Source of the DNA: Heterohyrax brucei
Lineage: Eukaryota; Chordata; Mammalia; Hyracoidea; Procaviidae
Direction: 5' to 3'
Length of the DNA stretch: 64,000 nt
Assembly: GCA_028571685.1 (NCBI GenBank)
Contig: CM053144.1
Coordinates: 102,640,171 to 102,704,170 of the forward strand
A program made the translations under genes and the position numbers. The notes under the pieces were generated by a model that was not told the DNA's origin, made no database searches, and saw only the letters and a program-made list of their open reading frames with translations. This document shows positions 1 to 10,683 of this stretch, one piece after another (within the stretch, counting starts at the first letter, position 1; every line of letters begins with the position of its first letter).

Positions 1-1398
1 ATTTCTCCTCACAAATGCTTGTGTCAGTAGCTCTGTCTTCCAAGTCAGAAAGTCTGTTTTTCACTTGTTCAAGTCTGTTCTCTTGGCTTTGAATTGAATT
101 TTTTAATTTTTTAATGATTTCATTGATCCATCAGATTTCAGAATGCTGGTGTTCCATCAGTTCAAACAGCTAGCTTAATTTTTCACTTTGTGCTACTTCA
201 TTTTGTATAACATCTAGAAGGGCTCTCTATATAATTCTTTTCAAAAGTTTCTTCTTTCCAAAAGTTTCAGAAAAGCTTCTTCATCTGGGAAGTTCTTTGG
301 TTCTTTCTTTTGGGAGCTTTCCAGAGCCATGGGTGGATTTTTCTTTAAGTGTCTGGCCAGGGTTTGTTGCTTTTGGGGCATCGAGAGGTTGTTTAGTTTC
401 TCTGGTGTTGCCTTAACAGGAACTAAGGCACAGTCTGAGAAGAAAGCTGATCACCAGTCACCTCTATGTACTCCAGTGACTGGGACCAGTGTAATCTCTG
501 GGGTAGCAGTCTCCACCTCATGGCTCGCCAAGACATGGCCCTACTTTTGGAGTAATTGGGGGACCAGCAACTGACCCTATGTTGTGGGTCAGTAAAGGCT
601 GGAAGAGATGCCACCAGGCTGTGTCACAGTTGTTTCTCTAGGTAGTGTTATTTTGGAAGGTAAAAGCTATCTGATAGCTTCCAAAATGAATCAGGCTTTC
701 AGGTATGCAAGCCCCTCTTTCCAGCTGGAAATGGAGGCACCTCTATATCCATCCCCAGATGCTGTGATCTAGTTCATAGTACAGACAGGCTACTGACCTG
801 CCATCATCTGCTGCTGGGCCCCACTTGAAAAGCTACACTGTGCTAAACACAGCTTTTCTGCTGGGAAAGAGCTCCCTGGTCTGGCATTGTCTCCCAGTCT
901 GGGAATTAGCCCCTGCTGAGGCCTCTGTTTGAGTAACTCTGCCTCCTAATCGAATAAGATGGTGCCTCACACAAGTTCTCCCGCCTGCTGTGAAGTAGCT
1001 GAATCAACAGCAGAGGTTCAGAAAGAGTGGATGGAGTGGCCAAAGTGCTCAGAGTCCAGAGCCCAGCTCTCAAAATGTAGCTGATCACCTCACCAGTGCA
1101 GCTGAACTTTGCTGCCATTTAAGGCCAACCTCTGCTGGCTAACAAAAAGAAAAAGTTAAAAAATCCAGTTACTGTCAGGCCACAAGATCTGGCCATTCAA
1201 CAATGGCAGGGGTCAGTAAAAGAGAAAAAAATTTCCCATTCAGTGGCATGTAATCCAAATTGACAGCCCTATGCCGTGTCCTAGGTCTCACTGGGTGACC
1301 AGAAGGCTCCATTTAATTATCAGTCTAGGCCTTAGTTTTCAGAGGGAATTAAGGAGATGTGTGTCTAGTCCACCATCTTGACTCCACACCCCCCCCCC
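1..1398 (-). mobile_element. L1 LINE, 5' UTR and ORF1 N-terminal part, runs off left edge
   Basis: Read on the minus strand, the element starts at a G-rich run followed by GAGTCAAGATGG. The L1s starting near 32118, 46262 and 62510 open in the same way. The 5' UTR covers roughly 1398-350. The last ~330 bases match the start of ORF1: the minus strand carries the motif for 'FPDEEAFLK' and the coiled-coil segment around 'MEHQHSE', as in the plus copies near 33260 and 47340. ORF1 would encode the RNA-binding chaperone of L1, but no long frame is open here. The 5' end is complete, so the insert may be long to the left of the window. The 11-C run at 1389-1399 marks its 5' boundary. Confidence 0.8.
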
Positions 1399-1399
1399 C

Positions 1400-2190
1400 G
1401 TATCTTTCTCTTTTTTGATGACCCTCCATTCTACCAAGCCACGATGTCCTTGTCCAGGGACTGATCCCTCTTGAGGACATGTCCAAAGTACGCAGGATGC
1501 AGCCTCACCATCTTTGCTCTAAAGAAGCACTCTGGTTGTACTTCTTCCAGAAAAGATCTGTTTGTTCTTTTGGCAGTCCATGGTACATTTAATAATTTTC
1601 TCTAACATCACAATTCAAAGGCATTGATTCATCTTCTCTCTTCCTTGTTCATTGTCTAGCTTTTGCATGTGCAAGATGCAACTGAAAATACCATGGCTTA
1701 GATCAGGTATACATTAGTCTTCAAGGAAACATCTTTATTTTTCAATACTTTAAAATGATCATCTGCAGAAGATTTTTCCATTGCAATGAGTCTTTTGATT
1801 TCTTGACTGCTGCTTCCACAGGCATTGATTGTGGATCTAGGTAAAATGAAATCCTTTAAAACCTCAATCCTTTCTCTATTTATCATGATATTTCTTACTG
1901 GTCCAGTTGTTAGGATTTTTGTTTTCGTGATGTTGAGGTGCAATCCACACTGAAGACTGATCTTTGATCTTCATCAGTAAGTGTTTGAAATCCTCTTCAC
2001 TTCCAGCAAGTAAGGTGGTTTCATCTGCATAACACAGGTTCTTAAAGTCTTCCTCCAATCCTGATGCATTATTCTTCTTCATATAGTCCAGGTTCTCAGA
2101 TTATTTGCTCAGCATACAAATTGAAAAAGGATGGTGAAAGGATACAACCCTGACATACAACATTCTTGACTTCAGACCATGCAGTGACAA
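1400..2190 (-). mobile_element. RTE-clade LINE fragment (reverse transcriptase 3' part)
   Basis: The minus strand encodes pieces of an RTE reverse transcriptase: 'LCYADETTLLAGSEEDFKHLLMKIKD' around 2082-1960, then 'NITKTKILTTGP', 'EVLKDFILPRSTINACGSSSQEIKRLIAMEKSSADD'. The same order appears in the copy at 3239-5668. The catalytic motif, usually YADD in this clade, reads YADE here. Frames are broken by stops and shifts. The fragment abuts the L1 5' end at 1398 with no spacer. Confidence 0.8.
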
Positions 2191-2227
2191 AAATTTAAGT
2201 TATTCAGAAGACTATTGGAAAAATTAG

Positions 2228-2392
2228 TATCTACTATCTCTGGTGGTACAGTGGTTATATTGTATGGCTGCTAATCGAAAGGTCAGCAGTTTGAATCCAC
2301 TAGGTGCTTCTTGGAAACTATGAAGCAGTTTTACTCTGTCCTATACGTTTTTTATGAGACTTAACAGCAGAGGGTTTGGTTTAGGTTTTTGG
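2228..2392 (+). mobile_element. AfroSINE (tRNA-derived SINE)
   Basis: The head carries TGGTGGTACAGTGGTTATA (A-box region) and GTTTGAATCC (B box), followed by the SINE body 'ACTCTGTCCTATACG' and a tail GTTTGGTTTAGGTTTTTGG. This is an RNA polymerase III type SINE; it encodes no protein. The body is diverged and the GACTCGACGG block is shortened. Confidence 0.8.
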
Positions 2393-2439
2393 TATCATTA
2401 ACAATAGTCCTCATGTTAAATGAATACTATACACTAATA

Positions 2440-2575
2440 TATTAATTATTCATTTAATAAATATTTATTGAGGACTTACTATCTACCTGGAAGTGCTCTA
2501 AATGCTAGGGAAAAATCTGTGAATAAAACAGATCTGAGCCTTATGGAAGATTTAACAGCAAGATAGAAAAAACAT
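2440..2575 (-). mobile_element. L2 LINE 3' fragment (ancient)
   Basis: ATAAATATTTATTGAGGACT followed by a 'gtgctctaaatgctaggg' type block and 'gaataaaacagatctgagcc' is the reverse complement of the mammalian L2 3' end. Very diverged, non-coding. Confidence 0.55.
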
Positions 2576-3093
2576 ATAAAATAAAATATATAGAATGCTT
2601 GTAAATTATTTTAAGTTTATAGTGTGGCACCTTCATCATCAGTAAGGTAATTAACAACAAAGCATTCAGGATATAAATGCAAGTTTCTAAAAATTTTACA
2701 GCAGAGAAATCTTGTGATTTCTAAGTAAAGTTTTAAATTATTTTAATGTACTGTTCATTTAACCGTCCTCCTTCTTAATGTCTGTAGTCCTTTTTATTCC
2801 TATTATATTCCCATATAGCTAGTAATGATTAGATGAGTATATAAGTTTCAGTAAATTAACATATGGAATTAAATGTATTTGCAATGCTTGAAAGGACTCA
2901 ACAAATATTAACTGTCATTATTATAAACATTATTGTTAAAATATTTATTATTAAAAGTATACAGTTCACAAATAAAAAGCTATATCTATATTGGAGGAGA
3001 AAGCTCAAAACCTTTTTACTATAAAACCAAAATAAGTTTGGAAACCAATACCCTAAGCACTGAAAATACACTGGAAATTTTTTAGTAGAACAA
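2576..3093. other. AT-rich DNA, no feature recognised
   Basis: Strongly AT-rich, with no open frame, no repeat I can name and no splice-like exon. Confidence 0.5.
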
Positions 3094-3238
3094 TGTCATG
3101 AACTGAATTGTGTCTCCACAAAATATGTGTAAACTTGGTTAGGTCATGACACCTAGTATTGAATGATTGTCTACCATTTTGCCTTCTGATATGACTTCCG
3201 TATGTGTTGCAAATCCTATCACTATCATGTTAACGAGA
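3094..3238 (+). mobile_element. MaLR-type LTR, 5' part (split by RTE)
   Basis: Starts TGTCATGAACTGAATTGTGT and continues like the start of MLT1/MST-type MaLR LTRs (ERVL-MaLR, non-autonomous endogenous retrovirus-like elements). The same opening occurs in the LTRs at 6473 and 24346. The sequence breaks off at 3238, where an RTE begins, and resumes at 5669. No retroviral gene is present. Confidence 0.75.
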
Positions 3239-5668
3239 CTGTTGCTGTTGTTAGATGCCTTCACAGTCCTATGCAAGACAGAATGAAACACTGTCTGATC
3301 TTGTGCCATGTACACAATTGTTTTTATAATTAAGCCCATCATTGCAGCCACTGTATCAATTTATCTTGTTGAAGGTCTTCCCCTTTTATGTTGTCACTCC
3401 AACTCTACCAAACAAGACATTCTTCTCCAGGGACTGATCCTTCCTGACAACATGTCCAAAGTATGTGAGACACAGTCTCACTATCTTTGCTTCCAAGGAG
3501 CACTCTGGTTGTACTTCTCCTGGAACTGATCTGTTCGTTCTTTGGTGGTCCATTGTACATTCAACATTCTTTTCCAACACCACAATTCAAAGGCATTGAT
3601 TCTTCTTCTGTCTTCCTTATTCATTGTCCAGCTTTCCCATGCATATGATGCAACTGAAAATATCATGGCTTGAGTTAGGCACACCTTAGCTGCAAGGTGA
3701 CATCTTTACTTTTCAACACTTTAAAGAGGTCCTTTGCAGCAGATTTTCCCAATGTAATGTATCTGCTGATTTCTTGATTGCTGCTTCCATTGGAGTTGAC
3801 TGTGGAACCAAGTAAAACGAAAACCTTTAAAACCTCAATCTTTATCATGATATTGCTTACTGGTCCAGTTGTGAGGATTTTTGTTTTCTTGATGTTGAAG
3901 TACAATCCACACTGAAGACTGTGGTCTTTGATCTTCATCAGTAAGTGTTTCAAATCCTCTTCACTTTCAGCAAGCAGGGTTGTGTCATCTGGATAACATT
4001 CATCATTAAAGAGTCTTCCTCTAATCCTGATGCCTTGTTCTTCTTCATATAGTCCAACTTCTTAGATATTTGGTCATCATAAGACTGAAAAGGTATAGTG
4101 AAAGGACACAACTTTGACACACACCTTTCCTGACCTTAAACTATACAGTAGTGCCCCCTTGTTCTGTTCACACAACTGCTACTTGATCCATACACAGATT
4201 CCTTAAGAGCACAATTAAGTTTTCTGAAATTCCCATTATCTGCAATGCTAATTATAATTTGTTATGATCCACACTGTTGAATGTCTTTGCACAGTCAATG
4301 AAATACAGGTAAACATCTTTCTGGTATTCTCTGCTTTCAGCCAAGATTCATCTGACATCAGCAATGATATCCCTGGTTCCACATCCTTTTCTGAATCTGG
4401 CTTGAATTTATGGGATTTCCCTGTCAGTATACTGTTGCAGTCACTTTTGAATGATCTTTAGCAACATTTTACTTGTATGTGATATTAATGATATTATTTG
4501 AGAATTTCTACATTCAGTTGGATCACCTTTATTGGGCCTAAGCACAAATATGGATCTCTTCCATTAGGTTGGCCAGGTAACTGTCCTCCAAATTTCTTGA
4601 CATAGATGACTGAACACTTCTAGCACTGCATCCATTTGTGGAAACATCTCTAATGATATTTCATCAGTTCCTGGAGTCTTGTTTTTCACCAATGTCTTCA
4701 ATGCAGCTTCAACTTCTTCCTTCAGTACAATGGGTTACTGATCATACACTACCTCTTGAAATGGCTGAATGCCAACCAGTTCCTTCTGGTATAGTGACTC
4801 TACATATTCCTTCCATCTTCTTTTGATGTGCCCTGAGTTGTTTAATATTTTCCCTATTGTATCATTCATTATTGCAACTCAAGTCTTGAATATTTTCTTC
4901 AGTTCTTCCTGCTTGAGATATGTAGAGTATGTTCTTCCCTTTTGGTTTTCTATTTCCAGCTCTTTGCACATGTCATTATGATATTTTACTCTGTCTTCTC
5001 AAGCCACCCTTTGAAATCTTCTGTTTGGTTCTTTTACTTCGTCATTCCTTACTTTTGCTTTAGTTACTCAACATTCAAAAGCAAGTTTCAGGGTCTCATC
5101 CAACATTCAGTTTGATCTTTTTTTTTTTCTTTCCTGTCTTTTTAATGATCTCTTGCTTTCTTCATGGATGATGTCTTTGATGTCCTTCCATAACTCACCT
5201 GATTTTCAGTCATTAGTGTTCAACACATCAAATCTGTTCTTGAAATAGTCTCTAAACTCAGGTGGCATATATTCAAGGTCATACTTTGGCTCTCATGGAC
5301 TTGTTCTAGCTTTTTTCAGTTTCAATTTACACTTGCATATGAGCAATTGATGGTCTGTGTCACAGTCAGCACCTTGTCTTATTCTGACTGCTGATTTTGA
5401 GCATTCCCACTGTTTCTTTCCACAGATGTAGTTGATTTGATTCCTGTGTATTCAGTCTGGCGAGGTTCATGTGTATAATCACCAGTTACGTTGGTGAAAA
5501 AAGGTATTTGCAATAAAGAAGATGTTGGTGTTGCAAAATTTTATCATTCCATCACTGGCATCATTTCTGTTACCAATATCATATTTTCCAACTACTGATC
5601 CTTCTTTGTTTCCAACTTTTACATTCCAATCACCAGTAATTATCAGTGCATCCTGTGGCACTTATATC
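3239..5668 (-). mobile_element. RTE-clade LINE, 5'-truncated, nested in a MaLR LTR
   Basis: This is a 2.4 kb minus-strand copy. Its 3' end lies at 3239 and carries the CTAACAACAGCAACAG tail; its 5' end at 5668 falls within the endonuclease domain. Endonuclease residues 'ALIITGDWNVKVGNKEG' are visible near 5650-5600. The RT C-terminal part reads 'KHLLMKIKDHSLQCGLYFNIKKTKILTTGP' at about 3950-3860. Just upstream the catalytic motif reads YPDD (codons at 3995-3984). After the RT come 'VLLGSTVNSNGSSNQEI' and the segment around 'SYAWESWTMNKEDRRRINAFELWCWKRML'. Stops and frameshifts break the frame throughout, so it is a pseudogene. Near-matching 7-mers AACGAGA (3232) and AATGAGA (5669) flank it as a probable target-site duplication. 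Confidence 0.85.
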
Positions 5669-5981
5669 AATGAGATCTACAAGATTAGATAGTATATTAA
5701 GTGAATCTTTTAGATATGAAAAAGAGAAGTGAGTAGAGAGACATTGGGACCTCATACCACCAAGAAGCCAGGTATCCTGTGCTGTGAAGCTCCTAGTCCA
5801 GAGAAAGATTTATGACAAAGACCTTCCTCCAGAGCTGACAGAGACAGAGAAAGCTTTCCTCTGAAGCTGACACACCCTAAATTTGGACTTCAGCCCTACT
5901 AAAGTAAGAGAAAATAAACTTCTCCTTGTTAAAACCACCCACTTGTATTTTTTTTCTACTACAATACTAGGCATCTAAGAC
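5669..5981 (+). mobile_element. MaLR-type LTR, 3' part (split by RTE)
   Basis: Continues the LTR that stops at 3238. It contains the block 'gagagacattgggacctcataccaccaag' (given here as family text only) also seen at 6700 and 24570, then 'AAATTTGGACTTC', 'AAACTTCTCCTTGTTAAA' and an end 'GGCATCTAAGACC' close to the usual CTAAGACA terminus. This looks like the distal half of a single LTR. Confidence 0.75.
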
Positions 5982-6472
5982 CGGTAGGTAATATGGTTCA
6001 CTTTTTCTCCTAAAATCATGCTGGCAAGCAGGTAGTTCAATATGATAACATCAAGGAAGAGAATGTGACACTACTTCAGGCAAGATCTCACAGCATCTAA
6101 ACCAGGAGAGCAGTAATAGGTAACACTGGGAGGGCGAGGGGCGGAATTTTTTTTTTTTTTTTAAATCATTAGGCGATGAAATTGAGAGAATCTGTGGATT
6201 GCCAGAATGGAGGTGTCAGAAAGAAAGGAAGACTGTAGAATAACCACCAAGTTTCTTGTATTTGAATCCTGCCACTGCATTAGGGCAAATTAGGTGTTTG
6301 TGGGAAGTTAAAAAGTTTAGTTTGCAATTTTTCCAAATTTAGCTTACCTTTTACACGATGGCAGTGGGTTTAGGGGGAAGGAGGGTGGAAGGCAGCATTA
6401 TACATCCAGGTAATGTCTGAACAGCAACCCAAATCACAGGTTTGGAGTTTAGGAGACGGTAAGGAATTGAAT
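5982..6472. other. Unassigned DNA with a T17 run
   Basis: No recognised gene or repeat. A T-run at about 6149-6163 follows a short G-rich segment. Confidence 0.4.
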
Positions 6473-6960
6473 GTCATTATGCCTTGAATTTTATTCCTTA
6501 AAATATGTGTCAACTATGTTAGGCTATGATTACCAGTACTGCATGCTTATTTACCATCTTGTCATCTGATGTTATTTTCTGATGAGTGTCAAATCCTATC
6601 ACGATAATGTAAAGAGATGGATTAGCAGCAGTTACATAGATGAGGTCTACAAGATTAGAAAGTATGTCACACCAATTTATTTTGATATCAGGAACAGAAA
6701 GACAGAGGTCCTCATACCACCAAGAAAGCAGCACCAGGAACAGAGCTCCTCCTTTATGCAACAGGGTTCCTGCACAAGCTCCTGGTCCAGGCGAAGAATG
6801 ACAGGAAGGACCTTCCTCCACAGCTGAGAAACACTTGCATGGAGCTGACTCCCTAAATTTGGACTTCTGGCCTACTAGACTTTGAGAAAACAAATTTCTG
6901 TTTGTTAAAGCCATCTACTTGTGGTATTTCTGTTACAGCAGCCCTAGGGGACTAAGACAG
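6473..6960 (+). mobile_element. MaLR-type solo LTR
   Basis: Opens TGTCATTATGCCTTGAATTT and ends GGGGACTAAGACAG, matching the TG...CA pattern and the conserved 3' end of MaLR LTRs. The segments 'AAATATGTGTCAACTATGTT', 'GACAGAGGTCCTCATACCAC' and 'TTGGACTTCTGGCCTACTAG' recur in the LTRs at 3094/5669 and 24346. No internal retroviral sequence follows, so it is a solo LTR. No clean 5-bp duplication is visible. Confidence 0.75.
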
Positions 6961-6973
6961 ATCTATTTACCAT

Positions 6974-7089
6974 AAAAACCCACCACCGTTGGGTCGACTG
7001 CAACTCATAGCAGCCTTATAGGACAGAGTAGAACAGCCTCATAGTTCCCAAGGAGCGCCTGGCAGATTCGAACTGCCAACCTTTTGATA
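6974..7089 (-). mobile_element. AfroSINE, partial
   Basis: GGGTCGACTGCAACTCATAG, then 'GGACAGAGTAGAACAGCCTC' and 'AAGGAGCGCCTGGCAGATTC', the standard minus-strand SINE body up to the B box (GATTCGAACTGCC). The tRNA-like head is missing; a palindromic repeat cluster replaces it at 7083. Confidence 0.8.
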
Positions 7090-7195
7090 CCTTCTGGTAT
7101 CAAAGGTATATATACACATGCATATGTATATATGATACCACCAGCGTTTTGATACCTTCTGGTATCACCAGCATGATACCACCAGCGTTTCTGAT
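7083..7195. repeat. Cluster of short palindromes and microduplications
   Basis: GATACCTTCTGGTATC is a perfect 6-bp stem with a 4-nt loop, present at 7086-7101 and 7151-7166. GGTATCACCAGCATGATACC (7161-7180) is a 7-bp stem with a 6-nt loop. GATACCACCAGCGTTT occurs at 7134-7149 and 7175-7190. An alternating TATA/CA tract sits between (about 7107-7133). The cluster begins exactly where the SINE head should be. Confidence 0.8.
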
Positions 7196-7447
7196 ATATA
7201 TCACAGTAGTCTTCAGAAAGGGAAAAATCGTGAGCACAATAAAGACTGCCTAGAAAATGTATACAGAAGAGGGGGAGGCTTACAAGGGAGCCTTGTAAGA
7301 CCACATCCAAACAGTAGATGAGAGGATGAGGGGAACCACAGAATTGCTTTAGCAGTCGAGTAGAAGGTCTAAAGAGAGAACTGCAACCTCAAACCCTGAG
7401 TACAAAGGAGGAATGATTTAATGCCAGAGCCAAACAAAGGCCTTCTG
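7196..7447. other. Unassigned DNA
   Basis: No gene or repeat recognised. It leads into the CpG-rich block without a visible boundary. Confidence 0.4.
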
Positions 7448-7560
7448 AGAGGAGAAGATGGTGGCGCGGCAGAGCAGTTTGTAAATCCCTTCAAATCCCT
7501 TTAATACAACATTAAAAAAAAAAAGACAATATCTATATCGTTTGAAATGAGGGAGGTAAG

Positions 7561-7656
7561 CCACCACACCCCCCACACCCCCGACCCCACCCCTGGCCCC
7601 ACCCCCGACCCCACCCCCGGCCCCACCCCCGGCCCCACCCCCACGCCCACCCCCAG
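7561..7656. repeat. C-rich 12-bp minisatellite (G-quadruplex prone on minus strand)
   Basis: Repeats of a 12-mer close to CCCCGGCCCCAC or CCCCGACCCCAC run through the interval. On the minus strand this gives successive GGGGG and GGGG tracts one or two bases apart. Glycine/tryptophan-rich frames on the minus strand here are translation artefacts of the repeat. Confidence 0.9.
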
Positions 7657-7816
7657 CAGCCTGACCCTGCAAAATCTTCTGTGTTAGGAGAGCAGCAGAA
7701 CACAGGAAATATACACCGAGCTGTGAAAGCACAAAATGGCCCACTAACAATCACACTCCTCAGAGTGGGACTGAGGAACGCACAGAAACCCAAAAGGTCT
7801 TCTCAGACTCACAGTG

Positions 7817-7862
7817 AGCCAAGCCAAGTGCCGTCAAGTCTGCTCCGACTCATGGCGACCCT
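7817..7862 (-). mobile_element. Severely 5'-truncated AfroSINE (3' end only)
   Basis: Only the SINE 3' end is present: AGCCAAGTGCCGTCAAGTCT then CTCCGACTCATGGCGACCCT. Imperfect direct repeats flank it: CTTCTCAGACTCACAG before and CTTCTAAGATCTCACATAG after. Confidence 0.65.
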
Positions 7863-8896
7863 AACTAAGCTGCAAAAAACTTCTAAGATCTCACATAGGC
7901 AGTGGGAAGATAAAGGATAGGCTAGACGGGCGGCTGCCAGCGGCGCTAGGCGCCCAAAGTCACTGTGTCAAAATAGTAATCTAGAAAATTACCAAAACAA
8001 AGTAAATATCAAATAGTTCGCATAAGCTTATATCGATGTTCCCCAACTATCAGCTGTAGCCTCAGTGGCACCCACAAGTTGTATGAAGACCTTTGTAGAG
8101 AGTATTATTACTGTGGTATTTAATATACTACTTTCTGTTTCACTCTCACGGCAAGTTCAGCACTGTCCTTGGATGACTCTTGGCAATTTCAAGACTGCCT
8201 CCCAAGTGGGGACCTGTGACAGTCCCCTTGAGAGCCGCTTGGACCGAAGCAGGTACATCAGCCGGCAGAGGCTACCAAGAAGTGTTAACATCGGTCTGCG
8301 TGCTGCAAGAGCCTCTTTGGTCCCCATCTCCAACAACACTACCTACTGCTGATGCGCCCACCGACACCTATGGCACGACACTGTGGGAAAAGTGCACTGG
8401 CAAAGCAGGCATCTGTCAGTCACCAATGCATGGCCTCGTCGCCGTTTTTTCTGTGAACTTTGTCCATGAAATACGGAAAACGAATTAAGTTGCCTTTCCT
8501 TTCCAGTGCTTTTTTTAAACTGTGAAAAGATGCCCCTGATGCCCCCTCCCCCCGGCTTGAATTTGTCTTCATCAGTCTCTGGACGGGTGAGGAGGTGGTC
8601 GGAGCTATTGAGGCTTTGGAATCTTCGACTAAACTCCATCCAGATGAATAAAACCAAGGAAATCCTTGGGAATAGATTCAAAGGGGCAAAGCAAGTACTC
8701 TAGAGAGGGAAACAGAAGGTTCAGCTATTCATGAAGGAGAAAACTGGAGGTGGCTACCAAAAGAGACCATATTTCCTAATGTCTGGCAAAACGGGCACAA
8801 TCACAACAGAGTTGTGATCAAGCACCAGACGAATACAAGAGAAAAGGGACAAATCCAAGTCATATACTGGGACATTTAACCCTCCTCCAAAAAAGA

Positions 8897-8977
8897 TACA
8901 TATATATATATGTACATATATATGTATGTACATATGCGTTATATGTATATATACACATACATATGTATATATATAAA
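8897..8977. repeat. AT/CA alternating microsatellite
   Basis: Alternating TA, TG and CA dinucleotides with internal self-complementarity (e.g. TACATATATATGTA). Confidence 0.85.
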
Positions 8978-9110
8978 ACCACAAAGCTACTCAACTTCAA
9001 AATGAGACAAAATAAGAAAATGAGAAAAATTATGAAAACAGTGTAACTAAAATATGAAACACAAATGATAAAGATATAATACAAAAGGGTGTGAAAACAG
9101 TTGACCTAGC

Positions 9111-10498
9111 TCATAGGCTTCCAAATAAGAGGAAAAGCCTATAGAAAAGGAACATAGACATAGGAATACCAGAGACAAAGGTGCAGACGTCACTGTTGTG
9201 TTTACAACCCATTCTGTCACTTAGAGAACAGATAAGGGCTAAGGTGTCAAGCTAAGTAAACCTTCTGTGCTTTTATCTGGGATTTTCCACACCTTCTTTG
9301 TGCTTATCCCCACCTACAGCATTCTGCATCCTCTAGATTTTCCTTCTTGTCTCATTGGCTGTCCGTGACACCCTTAAGCTATTCCCTATGCATGTGTCTG
9401 GTGTTACTTTTACCTACAGGGTTTGTTACCAGGAATGAATGGTCTTTTGTTGGCACCCTTGTCATCTTATACAGTCTCCATCCCACTGCAAGCAATAAGT
9501 AATTCAAATTTTGATTACAGAAATGGTATTTGGCCCAGTTTCTCTTAACAAACAATCATGGGATAAATGGAATAAATGAAATCTGGGTAGTGACAACACC
9601 CTAGATGGTGATATAGATTTAATAAATGGGGATCAGTAAATTTTTCTTTTAGATATATTGAACTGACCTTAACTACACAGTGTCAGAAAGTCTGTTTTTA
9701 ATTTCTTTGGAAGGAATAATTAAACTCTAGATAGAGTGCATAACATATTTAGCTATTTGTGCTGTTATGCTAATGACAATCAGAGATGTGTGGTAGATTA
9801 TGAAGTTCTAAGCACACTAGTAATTCCAGAGGGAAGCATTCTCTCCCTGAGATATCCTTTTATGGTCCACTATGTAGTTTCTTAACAGTCTGGCTCCCGC
9901 AAGGTGGAATATACTCCAAAAAAAAAAAAAAAAACTGTTCTGAGCTAAAAGGACTACAAGAAGACCTTGGAAAAAATACTTAAGCAAGTGGAATAATGCC
10001 ATCATCTTTTTAAAGTTAGAAACATCATGGATTTTTTAAACCAGATTGTAGAACCTTCATCCCGCTACCCTTTTCTGCTCTTTTATTTTTAAAGTTTAAT
10101 TCTGAGTTTTTCCCTTAGTTAGGGATATTGAAACTACTTGACACTTGAAATGCTATGGAGATTTAGCAAGCATATAAATCTGAGCTTAATATCTAAATGA
10201 AGAATTGTAAAACCTCATGGCTTTGATTCTAAAGGTGACAGCATGTCTTCTCAAACAGCTCCCCTGTCACCATATGAATGAGAGCCTGACCTCTAATGAT
10301 TAAAGTCAGTGACGATGAACTACTAACTTGGCATATAAAAATTTAAATAAAGTTCAGTCAACATGATCCAGCAATGGTAAAATGAGATGGCACTTTGATC
10401 CCACTGCAGAAACTGAACAACATGTTCAAGGTACTCTGCATGCAAGTTGCAATAGTATATGCTGTGAATGTAATATATAAGCAAGAAAATTCACTGCC
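9111..10498. other. Unassigned DNA, one A17 run
   Basis: No gene or nameable repeat. An A-run lies at about 9918-9934. Only short chance frames are present. Confidence 0.4.
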
Positions 10499-10683
10499 CT
10501 GAGTCAGTTTTGACTCCTAGCAAGTCTGCAGCACATAGTTAGAAGCGCCTCATGAGGTCTCCAAGACGTCATCTTTATGGAAGCAGATGGCCACATCTTT
10601 CTTCCTCAGAGCAACTGGTGGGTGCCAACTGCCAACATCTGGTTAGCAGCCAGGCATTCAACCACTGGGCCACCAGGGCTCCT
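10499..10683 (-). mobile_element. AfroSINE, older subfamily
   Basis: Carries the block 'GCAGATGGCCACATCTTTCT' and 'GAGCAACTGGTGGGTGCCAA', then GGTTAGCAGCCAGGCATTCA and the head 'CCACTGGGCCACCAGGGCTC'. This body type (with CCACATCTTTCT) differs from the common GAGCGCCTGGTGG type and recurs at 14086, 55862, 58639 and 60089. Confidence 0.75.

Larger units (their letters stand above)
7448..9110 (+). other. CpG-rich unassigned block, possible 5' UTR of an unnamed LINE
   Basis: Starts near AGAAGATGGTGGCGCGGC, a YY1-like motif of the sort that opens many L1 5' UTRs. Between 7921 and 8640 I count about 25 CpG sites, far denser than the surrounding DNA. Near the end, at 9002-9045, a short frame reads 'MRQNKKMRKIMKTV' and then stops. 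Short frames of about 80-110 codons on both strands (e.g. 8180-8488 plus, 8343-8681 minus) match nothing I know. The block contains a minisatellite, a SINE tail and an AT/CA tract. It could be a retroelement 5' UTR, a decayed retrocopy or an old regulatory island; I cannot decide between these. Confidence 0.35.

Noticed and set aside
1389..1399. C11 run as a possible assembly artefact
   Set aside because: L1 starts at 46262 and 62510 also open with a G-run on the coding side, so it fits the natural 5' end.
7418..7793. Gly-rich and Gly/Trp-rich minus frames
   Set aside because: Produced by the C-rich 12-mer minisatellite; no start context or family match.
8180..8488. 102-codon plus frame in the CpG-rich block
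   Set aside because: Considered as a retrocopy of a host gene, but no protein family is recognised and overlapping frames on both strands are equally long.
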